From: Dactylosporangium aurantiacum
GTDB lineage: Bacteria; Actinomycetota; Actinomycetes; Mycobacteriales; Micromonosporaceae
Length of the DNA stretch: 64,000 nt
Direction of reading: 5' to 3'
Assembly (NCBI RefSeq): GCF_000716715.1
Contig: NZ_JNYJ01000015.1
Coordinates: 62,001 to 126,000, forward strand
In this document: positions 1-8,867 of the stretch, piece after piece
How the letters are laid out: the number at the start of each line of letters is the position of its first letter
Numbering within the stretch: the first letter of the stretch is position 1
The notes under the pieces: model-generated
What the model was told of the DNA's origin: nothing
What the model saw: the letters and a program-made list of their open reading frames with translations, nothing else
The model's database searches: none
Translations under genes and position numbers: made by a program

Positions 1-1
1 C

Positions 2-2230
2 GTCATGGGTAAGTACCACCCCCACGGCGACAGCGCGATCTACGACGCGATGGTCCGCATGGCGCAGGACTTCTCGCTCAACGTGCCGCTCATCGACGGC
101 CACGGCAACTTCGGCTCCCCGGACGACGGCCCCGCCGCCTCCCGGTACACCGAGGCGAGGATGTCCCGCGAGGCGATGCTGCTCGTCGGGGAGCTCGACG
201 AGGGCACCGTGGACTTCCGGCCCAACTACGACGGCTCCCTCGACGAGCCGTCGGTGCTGCCGGCCGCGTTCCCCAACCTGCTGGTCAACGGCTCCTCCGG
301 CATCGCCGTCGGCATGGCCACCAACATGATCCCGCACAACCTCGGCGAGGTCGTCGCCGCCGCGCGCTGGCTCATCAACCACCCCGGCGCCAGCCTCGAC
401 AAGCTCATGGAGTTCGTCCCGGGCCCCGACCTGCCGACCGGCGGGCTGCTGCTCGGCCTCGACGAGGTCCGCCGCGCGTACGAGACCGGCCGCGGCGTCG
501 TGCGCATGCGCGGCCGGGTCGAGATCGGCCTGCTCGAGGGCAGCCGCGGTCGGCAGGCGATCACCGTCACCGAGCTGCCGTACGGCATCGGCGCCGAGAA
601 GGTCATCGAGAAGATCACCGATGAGGTCAACAAGACCAAGCGGCTGCAGGGCATCGCCGACGTCAAGGACCTCACCGACCGGGAGAACGGCACCCGCCTC
701 GTCATCGAGTGCAAGGTCGGCGTCAACCCGCAGGCGCTGCTCGCCGACCTGTACCGGCTGACCCCCCTCGAGCAGTCCTTCGGCGTCAACAACCTCGTCC
801 TCGTCGACGGCCAGCCGCAGACCCTCGGCCTCAAGCCGCTGCTCGAGGTGTTCCTCGCCCACCGCTACGAGGTCGTGACCCGGCGCACCGAGTTCCGCCG
901 CAAGAAGCGCCTCGACCGGCTGCACCTCGTCGACGGCCTGCTCGTCGCGCTGCTGGACATCGACCGGGTCGTCGCCCTCATCCGCGCCAGCGAGAACGCC
1001 GCCGCCGCGAAGGCGTCACTGATGAGCGAGTTCGGCCTCAGCGACATCCAGGCCAGCTACATCCTGGACACCCCGCTGCGGCGCCTCACCCGCTACGACC
1101 GCATCGAGCTGGAGGCCGAGCAGGCCCGGCTCAACGAGGAGATCGCCGCGCTCAGCCAGATCCTCGACGACGAGAAGGTCCTCAAGAAGGTCGTCTCCGA
1201 CGAGCTCGCCGCCGTCGTCAAGGAGTTCGCGCAGCCGCGCCGCACCACGCTCATCGACGGCGACCTCAAGGAGGTCCTCGCCGCATCGGTCCCCGCCGGG
1301 CCGCTCGAGGTGTCCGACGATCCGTGCCAGGTGCTGCTGTCCGCGACCGGCCTGGTCGCCCGCACCGCCGCCGAGTCGGAGGAGGCCCCCGAGGGCAGCC
1401 GCAAGGCCGGCCGCGACAAGCACGACACCGTCCGCGCCGTCGTGCACACCACGGCCCGCGGTCAGGTCCTGCTCGTCACCAGCCTCGGCCGGGCGTTCAA
1501 GGTCGACGTGCTGCCGCTGCCCGTCCTGCCCGAGCAGGCCGGCACCGTCTCGCTGCGCGGCGGCATGTCCACCGCCGAGCTCGTGCCCCTGCAGGCCGGC
1601 GAGACCGTCGTCGCCCTCGCCCCGCTCGGCGGACCCGGCGCCGAGGGCTCACCCGGCCTCGCCCTGGGCACCCGCAACGGCGCGGTGAAGATCTGCGCCC
1701 CCGAGTGGCCCGTCCGCGCCGACGAGTTCGAGGTCATCGGCCTGCGCGACGGCGACGAGGTCGTCGGCGGCACGTGGCTCACCGACGGCGCCGAGACCCT
1801 CGCGTTCGTCTCCTCCGACGCGTCGCTGCTGCGCTTCCCCGCCAAGCTCGTGCGGCCCCAGGGCCTCAAGGGCGGCGGCATGGCCGGCATCGCCCTGTCC
1901 GCCGGCGCCCAGGTCCTCTTCTTCGGCGCCGTCGACACCCAGGACCCGCAGCACGGCGAGCCCATGGTCGTCACCGCCACCATCGGCAACGCCAAGGTGA
2001 CCCCGCTGCGGCTGTACCCCCCGAAGGGCCGAGCCACCGGCGGCGTGCGCGCGCAGCGCTTCCTCAAGGGCGAGAGCCACCTGGTGCTCGCCTGGGTCGG
2101 CCCCCGCCCGGCCGCCTCGTCCGCCAAGGGCGAGCCGCGCGACCTGCCCGCCCCCGACCAGCGCCGCGACGGTTCGGGCGCCCAGCTGCGCGCCCCGGAG
2201 ATCGTCGGCCACCTGGTCGAGCGCGGCTGA
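2..2230 (+). CDS. parC: DNA topoisomerase IV subunit A (ParC/GyrA family), 5'-truncated by the window edge
   Basis: DNA breakage-reunion subunit of a type IIA topoisomerase, which with ParE/GyrB passes one duplex through another to decatenate or relax DNA. The frame is open at the left edge (codon GTC at position 2), so the start lies outside the window. Visible are the quinolone-determining motif [10 protein letters not shown] with the susceptible-type Ser and Asp, the catalytic Tyr in AASRYTEAR (residue 48 from the first visible Met), the winged-helix/tower region, a coiled-coil stretch at about residues 360-400 and a C-terminal propeller. I see no QRRGGKG GyrA-box in the tail, which favours ParC over GyrA. 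The C-terminus is extended and rich in Pro and Ala. Family assignment is secure; the ParC/GyrA choice is less so. No terminator hairpin is evident after the stop. Confidence 0.93.
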   Translation, partial: VMGKYHPHGDSAIYDAMVRMAQDFSLNVPLIDGHGNFGSPDDGPAASRYTEARMSREAMLLVGELDEGTVDFRPNYDGSLDEPSVLPAAFPNLLVNGSSGIAVGMATNMIPHNLGEVVAAARWLINHPGASLDKLMEFVPGPDLPTGGLLLGLDEVRRAYETGRGVVRMRGRVEIGLLEGSRGRQAITVTELPYGIGAEKVIEKITDEVNKTKRLQGIADVKDLTDRENGTRLVIECKVGVNPQALLADLYRLTPLEQSFGVNNLVLVDGQPQTLGLKPLLEVFLAHRYEVVTRRTEFRRKKRLDRLHLVDGLLVALLDIDRVVALIRASENAAAAKASLMSEFGLSDIQASYILDTPLRRLTRYDRIELEAEQARLNEEIAALSQILDDEKVLKKVVSDELAAVVKEFAQPRRTTLIDGDLKEVLAASVPAGPLEVSDDPCQVLLSATGLVARTAAESEEAPEGSRKAGRDKHDTVRAVVHTTARGQVLLVTSLGRAFKVDVLPLPVLPEQAGTVSLRGGMSTAELVPLQAGETVVALAPLGGPGAEGSPGLALGTRNGAVKICAPEWPVRADEFEVIGLRDGDEVVGGTWLTDGAETLAFVSSDASLLRFPAKLVRPQGLKGGGMAGIALSAGAQVLFFGAVDTQDPQHGEPMVVTATIGNAKVTPLRLYPPKGRATGGVRAQRFLKGESHLVLAWVGPRPAASSAKGEPRDLPAPDQRRDGSGAQLRAPEIVGHLVERG

Positions 2231-2892
2231 CCGCCGCCTCCGCCCCACTGCCGGCACCGGCCCGGGTAGCGTTCCGCGCTGTCCGGGCCGCCCAGCCGTA
2301 GTGCTGCGGTGACCGGGCCGCGGGCCTGGTGTGCGGGCCTGGTGTGCGGCATACGGCGGCCTCGCTCGCCGGTCGGGCGGCGTCGTTCGCCACGCGGGCA
2401 CGGAGAAATATGCCGTGCCCGCCCGCAGTGGCCACGCCGTTCTGCGCCGCCTGCCGTGCTTTCCGTCCGGTGTTCCTCGCGCCGTGCTGCTTCTTGCGTC
2501 GTGTCGTCCGCGTCGTGCTCGCCGCTTCGGGGCGGCTGGCTGTGACGGACCACAGGACTGGCCCCATCGAGACGGTCACATTTGGCCCCAGCATGACCGA
2601 ACCCACTCTCGCCGCGATCACGCTGTGTAGAGGGTGCCCGGCCAAGCGGCCGGCGCGCTCATGGCCGGAGGGCCGTAGGACACGCCTGGTCGTCGAGGAG
2701 TGTGGCCTGCCACTGGAACGCCTCTACTCCCACGACGCCGGACGGCAGGCCCACCTTGAGGACCTCGGGCGGTCGCTCCGGGACGAGGCTACGGCCTGTC
2801 CCGAATCCCGGACCGAACAGGCGGCCGGAGCCGGGCTGGCGCGCACGTTGGGCAGAGCTCACATCGACCTGCGAGCAGATGGCCACTGACTG
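2231..2892. other. Intergenic stretch without a supportable gene
   Basis: About 660 bases between the topoisomerase stop and the glyoxalase-like ORF. Open frames exist on both strands, but none has the strong third-position G/C bias of neighbouring genes, a ribosome-binding site or a recognisable product. The segment from about 2540 to 2890 is visibly less GC-rich than the flanking chromosome. It contains a TGGCCCCA direct repeat resembling the terminal region of some IS elements. I read it as gene debris at an insertion or deletion site; this is inference. Confidence 0.5.
2559..2590. repeat. Paired TGGCCCCA direct repeats, possible IS-end relic
   Basis: TGGCCCCA occurs at 2559-2566 and again at 2583-2590, 24 bases apart, inside the gene-free stretch. 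Repeats of this kind occur inside the multiple terminal repeats of some IS21-type elements. No transposase gene or opposite end is visible, so this would at most be a leftover end. The repeat is seen directly; the IS interpretation is a guess. Confidence 0.25.
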
Positions 2893-3435
2893 ATGTCCGA
2901 TACGATCAGGCTCAGCGGTGTCACGGTCAACGCGCCCGACGCTGTCGCGTTAGCCAGGTTCTACGCCGTAGTCACCGGTGGCGTGGAGAGGGGAAACTCG
3001 CGCTGGGCAACCGCGACCGGACCCCACGCCGACATCGCGTTGCAGCAGGTCGACAACTTCCGCCGGCCGGTATGGCCGGCGGGCGCGGTACCGATGCAGA
3101 TGCATCTCGATTCCTTCGTCGACGACTTCGCAACAACCGGGGCGCGCGTCCTCGCCGCAGGAGCCACCCGCTTGGATTGCAGCCCAACTCCGAAGAAGGT
3201 GTTATCGGACGATGGGAAAGACGAGGTGAGTGACCCGATCCCCCTGAACGCAGATCGTCGGGTTGCCGAGCTCCACGTCGTCGGAGGCGAGCTGGCCGAA
3301 AAGGGCCGGTTGCCCTCGCCCATGACGACCGGTACGAGATCGACAGCCACCTCGTCGAGCAGCCCCAGCTCGAGACACTGCCGGGCGATGGTCCCGCCGG
3401 TGACAGAGACGATGCGGTCGCCGGCGATCCCCTGA
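2893..3435 (+). pseudogene. VOC-family (glyoxalase/bleomycin-resistance-like) ORF, 3' part lost
   Basis: The first ~100 codons look like a vicinal-oxygen-chelate domain: a start MSDTIRLSGVTV, the helix DAVALARFYAVVTGG, a strand ending in HADIALQQVDNF, a second beta unit with MQMHLDSFVDDF and the helix TGARVLAAGATRL. Family members then need one more beta-strand carrying DPxGHPFCL, a metal ligand region. Here the frame instead runs from about 3195 into sequence antisense to the reductase gene that ends at 3202. The last ~80 residues are therefore read-through of a foreign gene's complement. I infer that a junction replaced the true 3' end. A ribosome-binding site before the ATG is not convincing. 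Probably non-functional. Confidence 0.5.
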
Positions 3436-3803
3436 GCGCGGGCGATGGCAGTCTCGACACCTTCGGTCACAAACGTGAACGGGGCGTCGGGATGAGCCAG
3501 CACCCAATCCGTCGGGACGTGGTGGGTGACCACGACAACGGGGACGTCGAGGGTGTGCCGGCCCTGCCAGCCGCCGGCCACGTCGAAAAGGTTGCGACCG
3601 CAGACCAGGACCCCCAACGAGGAGTACCACTGCTGCCAATACGCCGCGCTGGGCGGGCTGAGGTGGACCTCGAAGTCTCCGGCGGGGGTCTGCAGGGCGA
3701 CCTCGCCGTTCCGCAGCCAGTCGAACAACCGGCCGATGGTGTTGTCCTGCTTGGCGATATACCCGTCGAGCGACATGATCGCCTGCGCTTGTACCTTGCC
3801 CAT
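3202..3803 (-). pseudogene. RibD_C / dihydrofolate-reductase-fold protein gene with a single-base frameshift
   Basis: Encodes a RibD C-terminal-domain (DHFR-fold) reductase-like protein: start MGKVQAQAIMSLDGYIA, then the NADPH-binding GGTIARQCLELGLLDE segment and VPVVMGEGNRPF. At this point the frame breaks. The expected continuation FGQLASDDVELGNPTIC, ending at TAA 3204-3202, lies in another frame. The break maps to a run of four A's at 3299-3302 on the plus strand (four T's in the coding strand), where five would restore one ORF of about 200 codons, the usual family length. Without repair the frame runs on to 2961 with a meaningless tail. Either a real homopolymer indel or a sequencing error. 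A paralogue lies directly upstream (start 4372). Confidence 0.75.
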
Positions 3804-3808
3804 GTTGG

Positions 3809-4372
3809 TCAGCCTTCGTCTGCCGCGCTGCGGCCGTAGACGTGCACGACGATTCCGCTGGGGAACGGCACCGCCTCGACGAGGTGCAGGTGCCGCGACG
3901 CTGGGAGCTGGTCGAACAGCGCCTGACCGCGGCCCAGGACCAGCGGCTGGACCAGCAGGCGGTACTCGTCGATCAGATCTGCCGCGATCAGCGCGCCGGC
4001 CAGCCGACCCCCGCCCCAGACGATGACGTCCGGGCCGGGCTCAGCCTTGATCGCGGCGATCTCGGTCCGGAGGTCACCGCGTGCGACCCGGGTCACCGGC
4101 CAGGCGGCCTCGGCGTCGCTGAGTGTCCGCGAGAACACCAACTTGGGAATGCCGTTCATCGGCGCGGCGTAATCGTCCTGCGACTGCGGCCAGAACGACG
4201 ACATCTCCTCATACGTCACCCGGCCCATGAGGTGAGCGCCGGCGTTGCTGATGCGCTGCAGCTTCCATTGCCGCAGCTCGGCGCCCTCCGGGATCGCCAT
4301 CCCGGGGTGCTCACGATCGCTGCCGACGAACCCGTCCAGCGACATCGACATGTACAAGACCACGTTACGCAT
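3809..4372 (-). CDS. RibD_C / dihydrofolate reductase family protein
   Basis: Intact 187-residue DHFR-fold protein of the RibD C-terminal family, probably an NAD(P)H-dependent reductase of unknown substrate. The N-terminus MRNVVLYMSMSLDGFV is the family's opening strand. HLMGRVTYEEMSSFWP, VIVWGGGRLAGALIAADLIDEY (nucleotide-binding loop) and PLVLGRGQALFD follow in order. I chose the ATG at 4372 because the family motif begins there; the open frame extends to 4441 with non-family sequence. A GGGAG-type site lies upstream of the ATG, though at generous spacing. It lies just 5 bases upstream of the frameshifted paralogue, so the two look like a duplicated pair transcribed together, with the AraC regulator divergent in content but on the same strand upstream. 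Confidence 0.82.
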   Translation of the reverse strand: MRNVVLYMSMSLDGFVGSDREHPGMAIPEGAELRQWKLQRISNAGAHLMGRVTYEEMSSFWPQSQDDYAAPMNGIPKLVFSRTLSDAEAAWPVTRVARGDLRTEIAAIKAEPGPDVIVWGGGRLAGALIAADLIDEYRLLVQPLVLGRGQALFDQLPASRHLHLVEAVPFPSGIVVHVYGRSAADEG

Positions 4373-4547
4373 GAATTCTTCTAACTCCCTTACCCGACCC
4401 GGCCCGTTGATCCAGACCCTCGCCACCGACACCGGGCTCATTGGGCCGGCGGCCCGACTCTTGTAGCCTCGACCACCTCGGCGGCGCTGTCTTGAACATC
4501 GGTGTCCACGAGCAGATCGGCGCTTCGCTCCGCCGCTCGGGGGCGGC

Positions 4548-5360
4548 TCAGCCCAGCGTGGTGCGAAGTGCGGAGGGGGTATGACCGGTGTATCGCCGGA
4601 CGGTGCGGGTCATATGCGCATGGTCGGCGAATCCGCAGACAGCGGCGATGTCGGCCAGACTCCGACGATCCGTATCCGCGCAGAGGTGATCGAGGACGAG
4701 GTTGACCCGCAGGCGGGTGCGGTACTCGCCGAGTGTGCTCCCGGTCTGTTCGTGAAAGACCCGACTGAGATGGTGCGGCGAGGTCTCAAGGCGGTCGGCG
4801 AGCACGACGATGCTGTCCAGCTGCGGCTCTGCGTTCAGCAGGGCCCGCGCGTTGTCCACGAGTGCCCGCCGGACTCGAGCGGCGGCCGGTCTGCCCCCGG
4901 CAACTTGGCGGGGGCGTTGTTGCGCAACAGCGTCGGCGAGCAGCCCGATCGCGATCTCCTGCAGTGTCACCGGATCGGCCAGCTGCGACGCCGCGACCAG
5001 CAGCCGCCGGTGCTGCACCTGCATGACCGGGGTCACGACGGCCGACAGCGGGACGACGGTGCTGTCCACGCCCAGCGCCTCCAGCACCGGCCGGCCGAAG
5101 AACAGCATCGACTCCAGAACGCCATCGGGGGTCAGATGTGCGGTCCGGGCCTCCTGCAGCGGCGGGATGAGCAGGCAGTGAGTCGGATCCACCAACGCCC
5201 GACCCCGCCGGTCCCGGTACGACAGGCACCCCTGCCGCGGTAACGCCAGCTCGACAGCATCCCAATCGTGGACCTGCACCGGACCGGGATCACCCATCCA
5301 CCGTGCGGCGATCACGGTGACCATGTCGGACTGGAAGACGTACGTTCCATGTTCGCTCAT
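4548..5360 (-). CDS. AraC family transcriptional regulator
   Basis: A 270-residue DNA-binding protein. The N-terminal ~150 residues form a cupin-like effector domain (VQVHDWDAVELALPRQGCLSYRDRRG, typical of regulators sensing small molecules). The C-terminal ~100 residues contain two helix-turn-helix motifs, the first around VVLADRLETSPHHLSRVFHEQ and the second around SLADIAAVCGFADHAHM. These end in the RRYTGHTPSALR signature of AraC proteins. It may control the adjacent reductase genes, which lie downstream on the same strand about 175 bases away; that link is inferred from position only. Ligand unknown. Start MSEHGTYVFQ at ATG 5360. Confidence 0.9.
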   Translation of the reverse strand: MSEHGTYVFQSDMVTVIAARWMGDPGPVQVHDWDAVELALPRQGCLSYRDRRGRALVDPTHCLLIPPLQEARTAHLTPDGVLESMLFFGRPVLEALGVDSTVVPLSAVVTPVMQVQHRRLLVAASQLADPVTLQEIAIGLLADAVAQQRPRQVAGGRPAAARVRRALVDNARALLNAEPQLDSIVVLADRLETSPHHLSRVFHEQTGSTLGEYRTRLRVNLVLDHLCADTDRRSLADIAAVCGFADHAHMTRTVRRYTGHTPSALRTTLG

Positions 5361-5513
5361 GAAGATCCCTTCGGACGGCCTCCTCCATCATCGGCGCACT
5401 CCTGCGTCGGCGCAGATCTTGCTGAGCGAACGGTTGCTCGGCGCCCATGATTGCCCGCCTTGCGGCCACCAACGCCGGGCCGGAAGATCGCTCGGTGCGT
5501 TACCTTCAGCGTT

Positions 5514-6000
5514 GTCCGTGGTGAGCACGAACAAATCTGGGCCGACCTGCGGGACCTGGGCTCGGCGGTCCGCGGAGAGGTTCTCACCGACGCCAAGAGC
5601 GTGGCAGTGGAGACGATGCGCCGGGTGCGCCACAACGTCGAGGTGCTACGTCGTCGACCTAACGACATCGGCTACCAATTGGTCAACTGGCACGAACGCG
5701 AGCAACGTACGACGCCGACCGATCCCGTGGACTCTTTGGGCGAGTACGACCCTCTGATGATCGAGCCGCTGATCTGCAAGTACGCGACCTGGGATGCGGA
5801 TCACGGGAAGCGGTCCTGGTTCCTGGCCCCGGATATCCGAGCAGGGCCTGTTCGGCGAGTATTTCGTCGATTACCTCCGGGAGACGCTCCGCGGCGGCGG
5901 CTTCCGAGGCAGCGTCGAGGTATGCGACGACAACCTGGTCGTGCTCACCTCGCCGCGTCGTGCGACGACCTGCGCTCTCACGCATCCGTCGTGGCGAGCA
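5514..6000 (+). pseudogene. Frameshifted hypothetical protein gene
   Basis: Two consecutive frames together resemble one actinobacterial hypothetical protein. From about 5514 one frame reads VVRGEHEQIWADLRDLG, AKSVAVETMRRVRHNVEVL, NDIGYQLVNW and EYDPLMIEPL. Near 5815-5845 the coherent sequence continues in another frame as SEQGLFGEYFVDYLRETLRGG followed by FRGSVEVCDDNLVVLTSP. I recall an uncharacterised family with an N-terminal NVxxLxxRLxxIGY helix and a C-terminal FVDYLRxxxRxGGFPG motif, to which this fits; I give no function. The middle part expected between the two is missing, so a deletion rather than a simple indel is likely. No clear start codon with a ribosome-binding site. The flanks 5361-5513 and 6001-6249 hold nothing I can assign. 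Confidence 0.4.
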
Positions 6001-6249
6001 CGGCAGCAGCCGTGATGCGCGACTGCTGGAGGTAGTACCGCTCCTCGCCACCGGTTGAACACTCCGAGCACCGTGTCGAGGTTCTCCACGCAGGTCGCCA
6101 GGATCCGCGACGTTGCAAGAGGAAGGCGACCACCGTTGCCACATCGCGGCGACGTCCGGTCCCGATGAGCCCACAGCCGCAGACCTCTGCCGCTGACCAC
6201 CACGTCGGCGGCGGCTGCGCGGTGCGGTGCGGCGCGGCGCGACCGGAGG

Positions 6250-6741
6250 TCACGGCAGGTACACGAGGTCCATGGTGTCCGAGTGGCCGGACCAGGTGAG
6301 GGTGAGCCGCCAGCAGCCCGCCTGCGGCAGGTCGATGATGGACGGGCCGGGGCCGCCGGGCACGGTGCGCCGTACCGGGTCGGTGGTGCCGTCGCGGGTG
6401 GCGGTGATCTGCAGGTCGCCCGGTGGGTCGGACGGTTTGGAGACCCACAGGATCTTGTTGGACGAGCCGTCGGGTCTGGTGAGTGCCAACGGGTGGCCGA
6501 AGATGGCGGCCACGATGTCGCCGCGGTCGCCCATGACGTGGGGCATGCGGGCGTCGCCGGAGAAGCCGGCGCGGGCCCACTCGGGCAGGGGCCCGGTCTC
6601 GACCACGGACCCGCAGCCGGTGCGGGCCGCGGTCGCCGGGGCGCCCGGCGACGTGGCCTGCGGCGCCGCCCGGGGTGGAGGTGACGACGTACACCCGGCG
6701 GACAGCAGCATGACGGCCGGCAGCAGCACGAGAAGTCTCAC
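6250..6741 (-). CDS. Putative lipoprotein
   Basis: A 163-residue exported protein with a short signal peptide and lipobox (MRLLVLLPAVMLLSAGC; the Cys is residue 17), then a Pro/Ala/Ser-rich spacer and a globular part with two more Cys (RTGCGSVVETG and QAGCWRLTLTWSG) that could form a disulphide. The second half reads like a small beta-sandwich (KILWVSKP, DLQITATRDG, CWRLTLTWSGHSDTMDLVYLP). No catalytic motif recognised. GTG start at 6741 with GGGG just upstream. Its promoter would have to lie inside the start-less gene remnant on the other strand, suggesting a recent junction near 6745-6780. Confidence 0.72.
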   Translation of the reverse strand: MRLLVLLPAVMLLSAGCTSSPPPRAAPQATSPGAPATAARTGCGSVVETGPLPEWARAGFSGDARMPHVMGDRGDIVAAIFGHPLALTRPDGSSNKILWVSKPSDPPGDLQITATRDGTTDPVRRTVPGGPGPSIIDLPQAGCWRLTLTWSGHSDTMDLVYLP

Positions 6742-6758
6742 GCATCCCCGAGTCGTGA

Positions 6759-7193
6759 CCGTGGCGGCGGGTTCCGGGGGAGAAGGAGCTGCGCAAGAGC
6801 ATCCGCAAGTCGTTCCACACGCTGCAGCCGTGGCTGGACCGGCTGACGGCCCAGGGCCGGTCGGCGCCGCGGTACCGGGGCTTCATCCCGCGGGAGCGCA
6901 AGGACCTCCTGCTCGACCACGCCGGGCGGGTCGCCGCGCAGCGTCGCCTGCACGACGGCCTGCCGCAGACGCCGGCGAGCACCGTGCCGGCCCGCGACGC
7001 GGTGCTCGGCGCGCTGGTCGAGGTGGGCTGCCTGATGGCCTGGGCGGTGCCGCCGGGTCAGCTGGTCGCGCCGTGGACCGCGGCGGCCACCGCCGTCGTC
7101 CGCGAGCACGTCGCCGTCGCCGGCCTCCCGCGCGGTGTCCTGTGGCCGGTCATGCGGGTGATGCACGACGAGATCCAGCGCGACTGGGACTGA
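6759..7193 (+). pseudogene. Start-less 3' coding remnant
   Basis: From the stop at 6756-6758 onward this frame is open for 144 codons and has near-total G/C in third positions, so it is or was protein-coding. It reads EKELRKSIRKSFHTLQPWLD, then GFIPRERKDLLLDHAGRVAA and ends GLPRGVLWPVMRVMHDEIQR plus three residues. No ATG, GTG or TTG with a ribosome-binding site exists near the front; the first usable GTG is at 6984, two thirds through the frame. The product is helical and unrecognised. I infer that a deletion removed the 5' part of the gene. The downstream neighbour corA is convergent. Confidence 0.5.
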
Positions 7194-7210
7194 GCCGGGG
7201 ACGACAAGCG

Positions 7211-8356
7211 TCACAGCCAGCCGGACCGCCGGAACAAGCGGTACAGGATCACCGAGCCGACGGCCATGATCAGCAGGATCAGGTAGAACCCGTACTGCCA
7301 CTGCAGTCCCGGGATGCGCTCGAAGTTCATCCCGTAGATCCCGGCGATCGCGGTCTGCAGCGCGGCGATCGCGGCCCAGGAGGCGATTTTGCGCATGTCG
7401 TTGTTCTGGTCCAGGCCGACCTGGGCGAGGCGGGCCTGCAGGATCGAGTCGAGCAGCTCGTTGTCGGAGGCGACCTGTTCTACGACCTGGGTGAGCCGGC
7501 CGTGCATGTCGGCGAAGTACTGCCGCAGCTGCGGCGGCAGCTCCACCACGGCCGGGTCGTTCATCCGCCGTAACGGCGCCTGCAGCGGCAGCACCGCCCG
7601 CTTGAACTCGACCAGCTCCCGCTTCAGCTGGTAGATCTGCTGCACGTCGCAGCCGCCGACCCGCAGGAACGCGGTCTGCTCCAGCTGCTCCACGTCCTGC
7701 TCCACGTCGGCGGCGACCTCGTGGTAGACGTCGACCATCCGGTCGCACACCGCGTAGGCGACCGCCCAGGGGCCGTTGCCGAGCATGGCGGGGCGCTGCT
7801 CGAGCCGCTGGCGGACGTCGGCCAGGGCGCCGGCGCCGCCGTGGCGGACGGACACCACGAAATGCGCGCCGATGAGCAGCGTCACCGCGCCGGTGTCGAC
7901 GACCTCGGAGGTGGCGGTCAGCTCGGCGTGCTCGACGTAGCGGGCGGTGCGCACGATGAGCATCGTCACGTCGCCGCGGCGCTCGACGGTGGGCCGGCGC
8001 TCCGGCGCGAGGGCCTTCTCGGTGGTCAGGTCGTCCAGGCCGAGCTCCTCGGCGACCGCCGCGAACTGCGCCCACGTCGGCTGGAAGAGCCCCAGCCAGA
8101 CGAACCCGTTGCGCCGGCGCCGGGCCGCCGCGTAGGCGTCGTGGAAGGTGGGCCGTCCGGGCTGGCGCGCGCCGCGCACGTACAGCGCGCAGTCGACCAC
8201 CGCGTCGTCCTCGGCGGCGCCGGCGAGCAGGTGCGGCAGCGGCTCCTCCGGCTGCAGGTGGCGCATCATCCGGCCGATCATCCGGCCGACCCGCCGGCCC
8301 ACCTTGACCTGCTGCACCCCTGGCCCCTTCACGCCGAGCGTCACGCTGCGCGCCAC
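7211..8356 (-). CDS. corA: Magnesium/cobalt transporter CorA family protein
   Basis: Pentameric inner-membrane divalent-cation channel. The 381-residue protein has the long cytoplasmic funnel domain, the helix ending in LLDSILQARLAQVGLDQNNDMRKIASWAAI, the hallmark pore motif GMN (in IYGMNFERIPGLQ) at the end of TM1, and TM2 as FYLILLIMAVGSVILYRLF near the C-terminus. The YGMN motif and two C-terminal helices are decisive for the family. The open frame begins with GTG at 8356; starts a little further in, at MIGRMMRHLQ, are also possible. Mg2+ versus Co2+/Zn2+ selectivity cannot be told. The gene converges on the remnant ending at 7193. Confidence 0.92.
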   Translation of the reverse strand: MARSVTLGVKGPGVQQVKVGRRVGRMIGRMMRHLQPEEPLPHLLAGAAEDDAVVDCALYVRGARQPGRPTFHDAYAAARRRRNGFVWLGLFQPTWAQFAAVAEELGLDDLTTEKALAPERRPTVERRGDVTMLIVRTARYVEHAELTATSEVVDTGAVTLLIGAHFVVSVRHGGAGALADVRQRLEQRPAMLGNGPWAVAYAVCDRMVDVYHEVAADVEQDVEQLEQTAFLRVGGCDVQQIYQLKRELVEFKRAVLPLQAPLRRMNDPAVVELPPQLRQYFADMHGRLTQVVEQVASDNELLDSILQARLAQVGLDQNNDMRKIASWAAIAALQTAIAGIYGMNFERIPGLQWQYGFYLILLIMAVGSVILYRLFRRSGWL

Positions 8357-8395
8357 GCTACCGCGTTGATCGTCGTGGGGAGCCGAGGCGGGTGG

Positions 8396-8797
8396 TCAGC
8401 TGCCGGACAGTGCGCGGGCGGGCTGGTCGCTTTCGTCCAGCACCACATAGAGGAGGGTGCCCAGCACGAGCAGCGTGCCGGCGAACACCTCCCAGCCGAG
8501 CGCCACCCCGGCGATCGTCACGACCACGCACTGCACGACCAGCGCCACGACCGTCCACCGGCGGGCCGCCCGCTGCCGCAGCGCGGCGACGAACAGCCGC
8601 ACGGCCAGGGCGACCAGCAGCACCCCGAGCGCGACGGCCGCGACGCGGATCGCCACCTGCGCGTGGCCCGGGTCGGCGCCGTTGAGCGACATCGAGTACG
8701 CCCCGATCACCCCGCCCACCACGAACAGGGCGGCGCCGACGACCACGCCCTCGACGAGGATCCCGACCGCCGCGATGACCTGTGCCACCATTCGCAT
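8396..8797 (-). CDS. Small four-helix membrane protein, unknown function
   Basis: A 133-residue, very hydrophobic protein with four likely transmembrane segments: about residues 8-30 (GILVEGVVVGAALFVVGGV), 48-70 (VAIRVAAVALGVLLVALAV), 80-100 (TVVALVVQCVVVTIAGVALG) and 102-120 (VFAGTLLVLGTLLYVVL). The C-terminal tail is short and polar. No named domain recognised. It lies 39 bases upstream of corA on the same strand, so the two may be cotranscribed, and is divergent from the HAD hydrolase 70 bases away, so a shared promoter region lies at 8798-8867. Confidence 0.75.
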   Translation of the reverse strand: MRMVAQVIAAVGILVEGVVVGAALFVVGGVIGAYSMSLNGADPGHAQVAIRVAAVALGVLLVALAVRLFVAALRQRAARRWTVVALVVQCVVVTIAGVALGWEVFAGTLLVLGTLLYVVLDESDQPARALSGS

Positions 8798-8867
8798 CCG
8801 GTCAAGTTACTCCCGGGTAGCCCGGGGCTTCAAGACCCGTCGATACGCGCCGCCGTTAAGGTGCGGG

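Noticed and set aside
2329..2889. 186-codon plus-strand frame before the VOC ORF
   Set aside because: No ribosome-binding site, uneven codon use, includes the IS-like repeat, and no recognisable fold.
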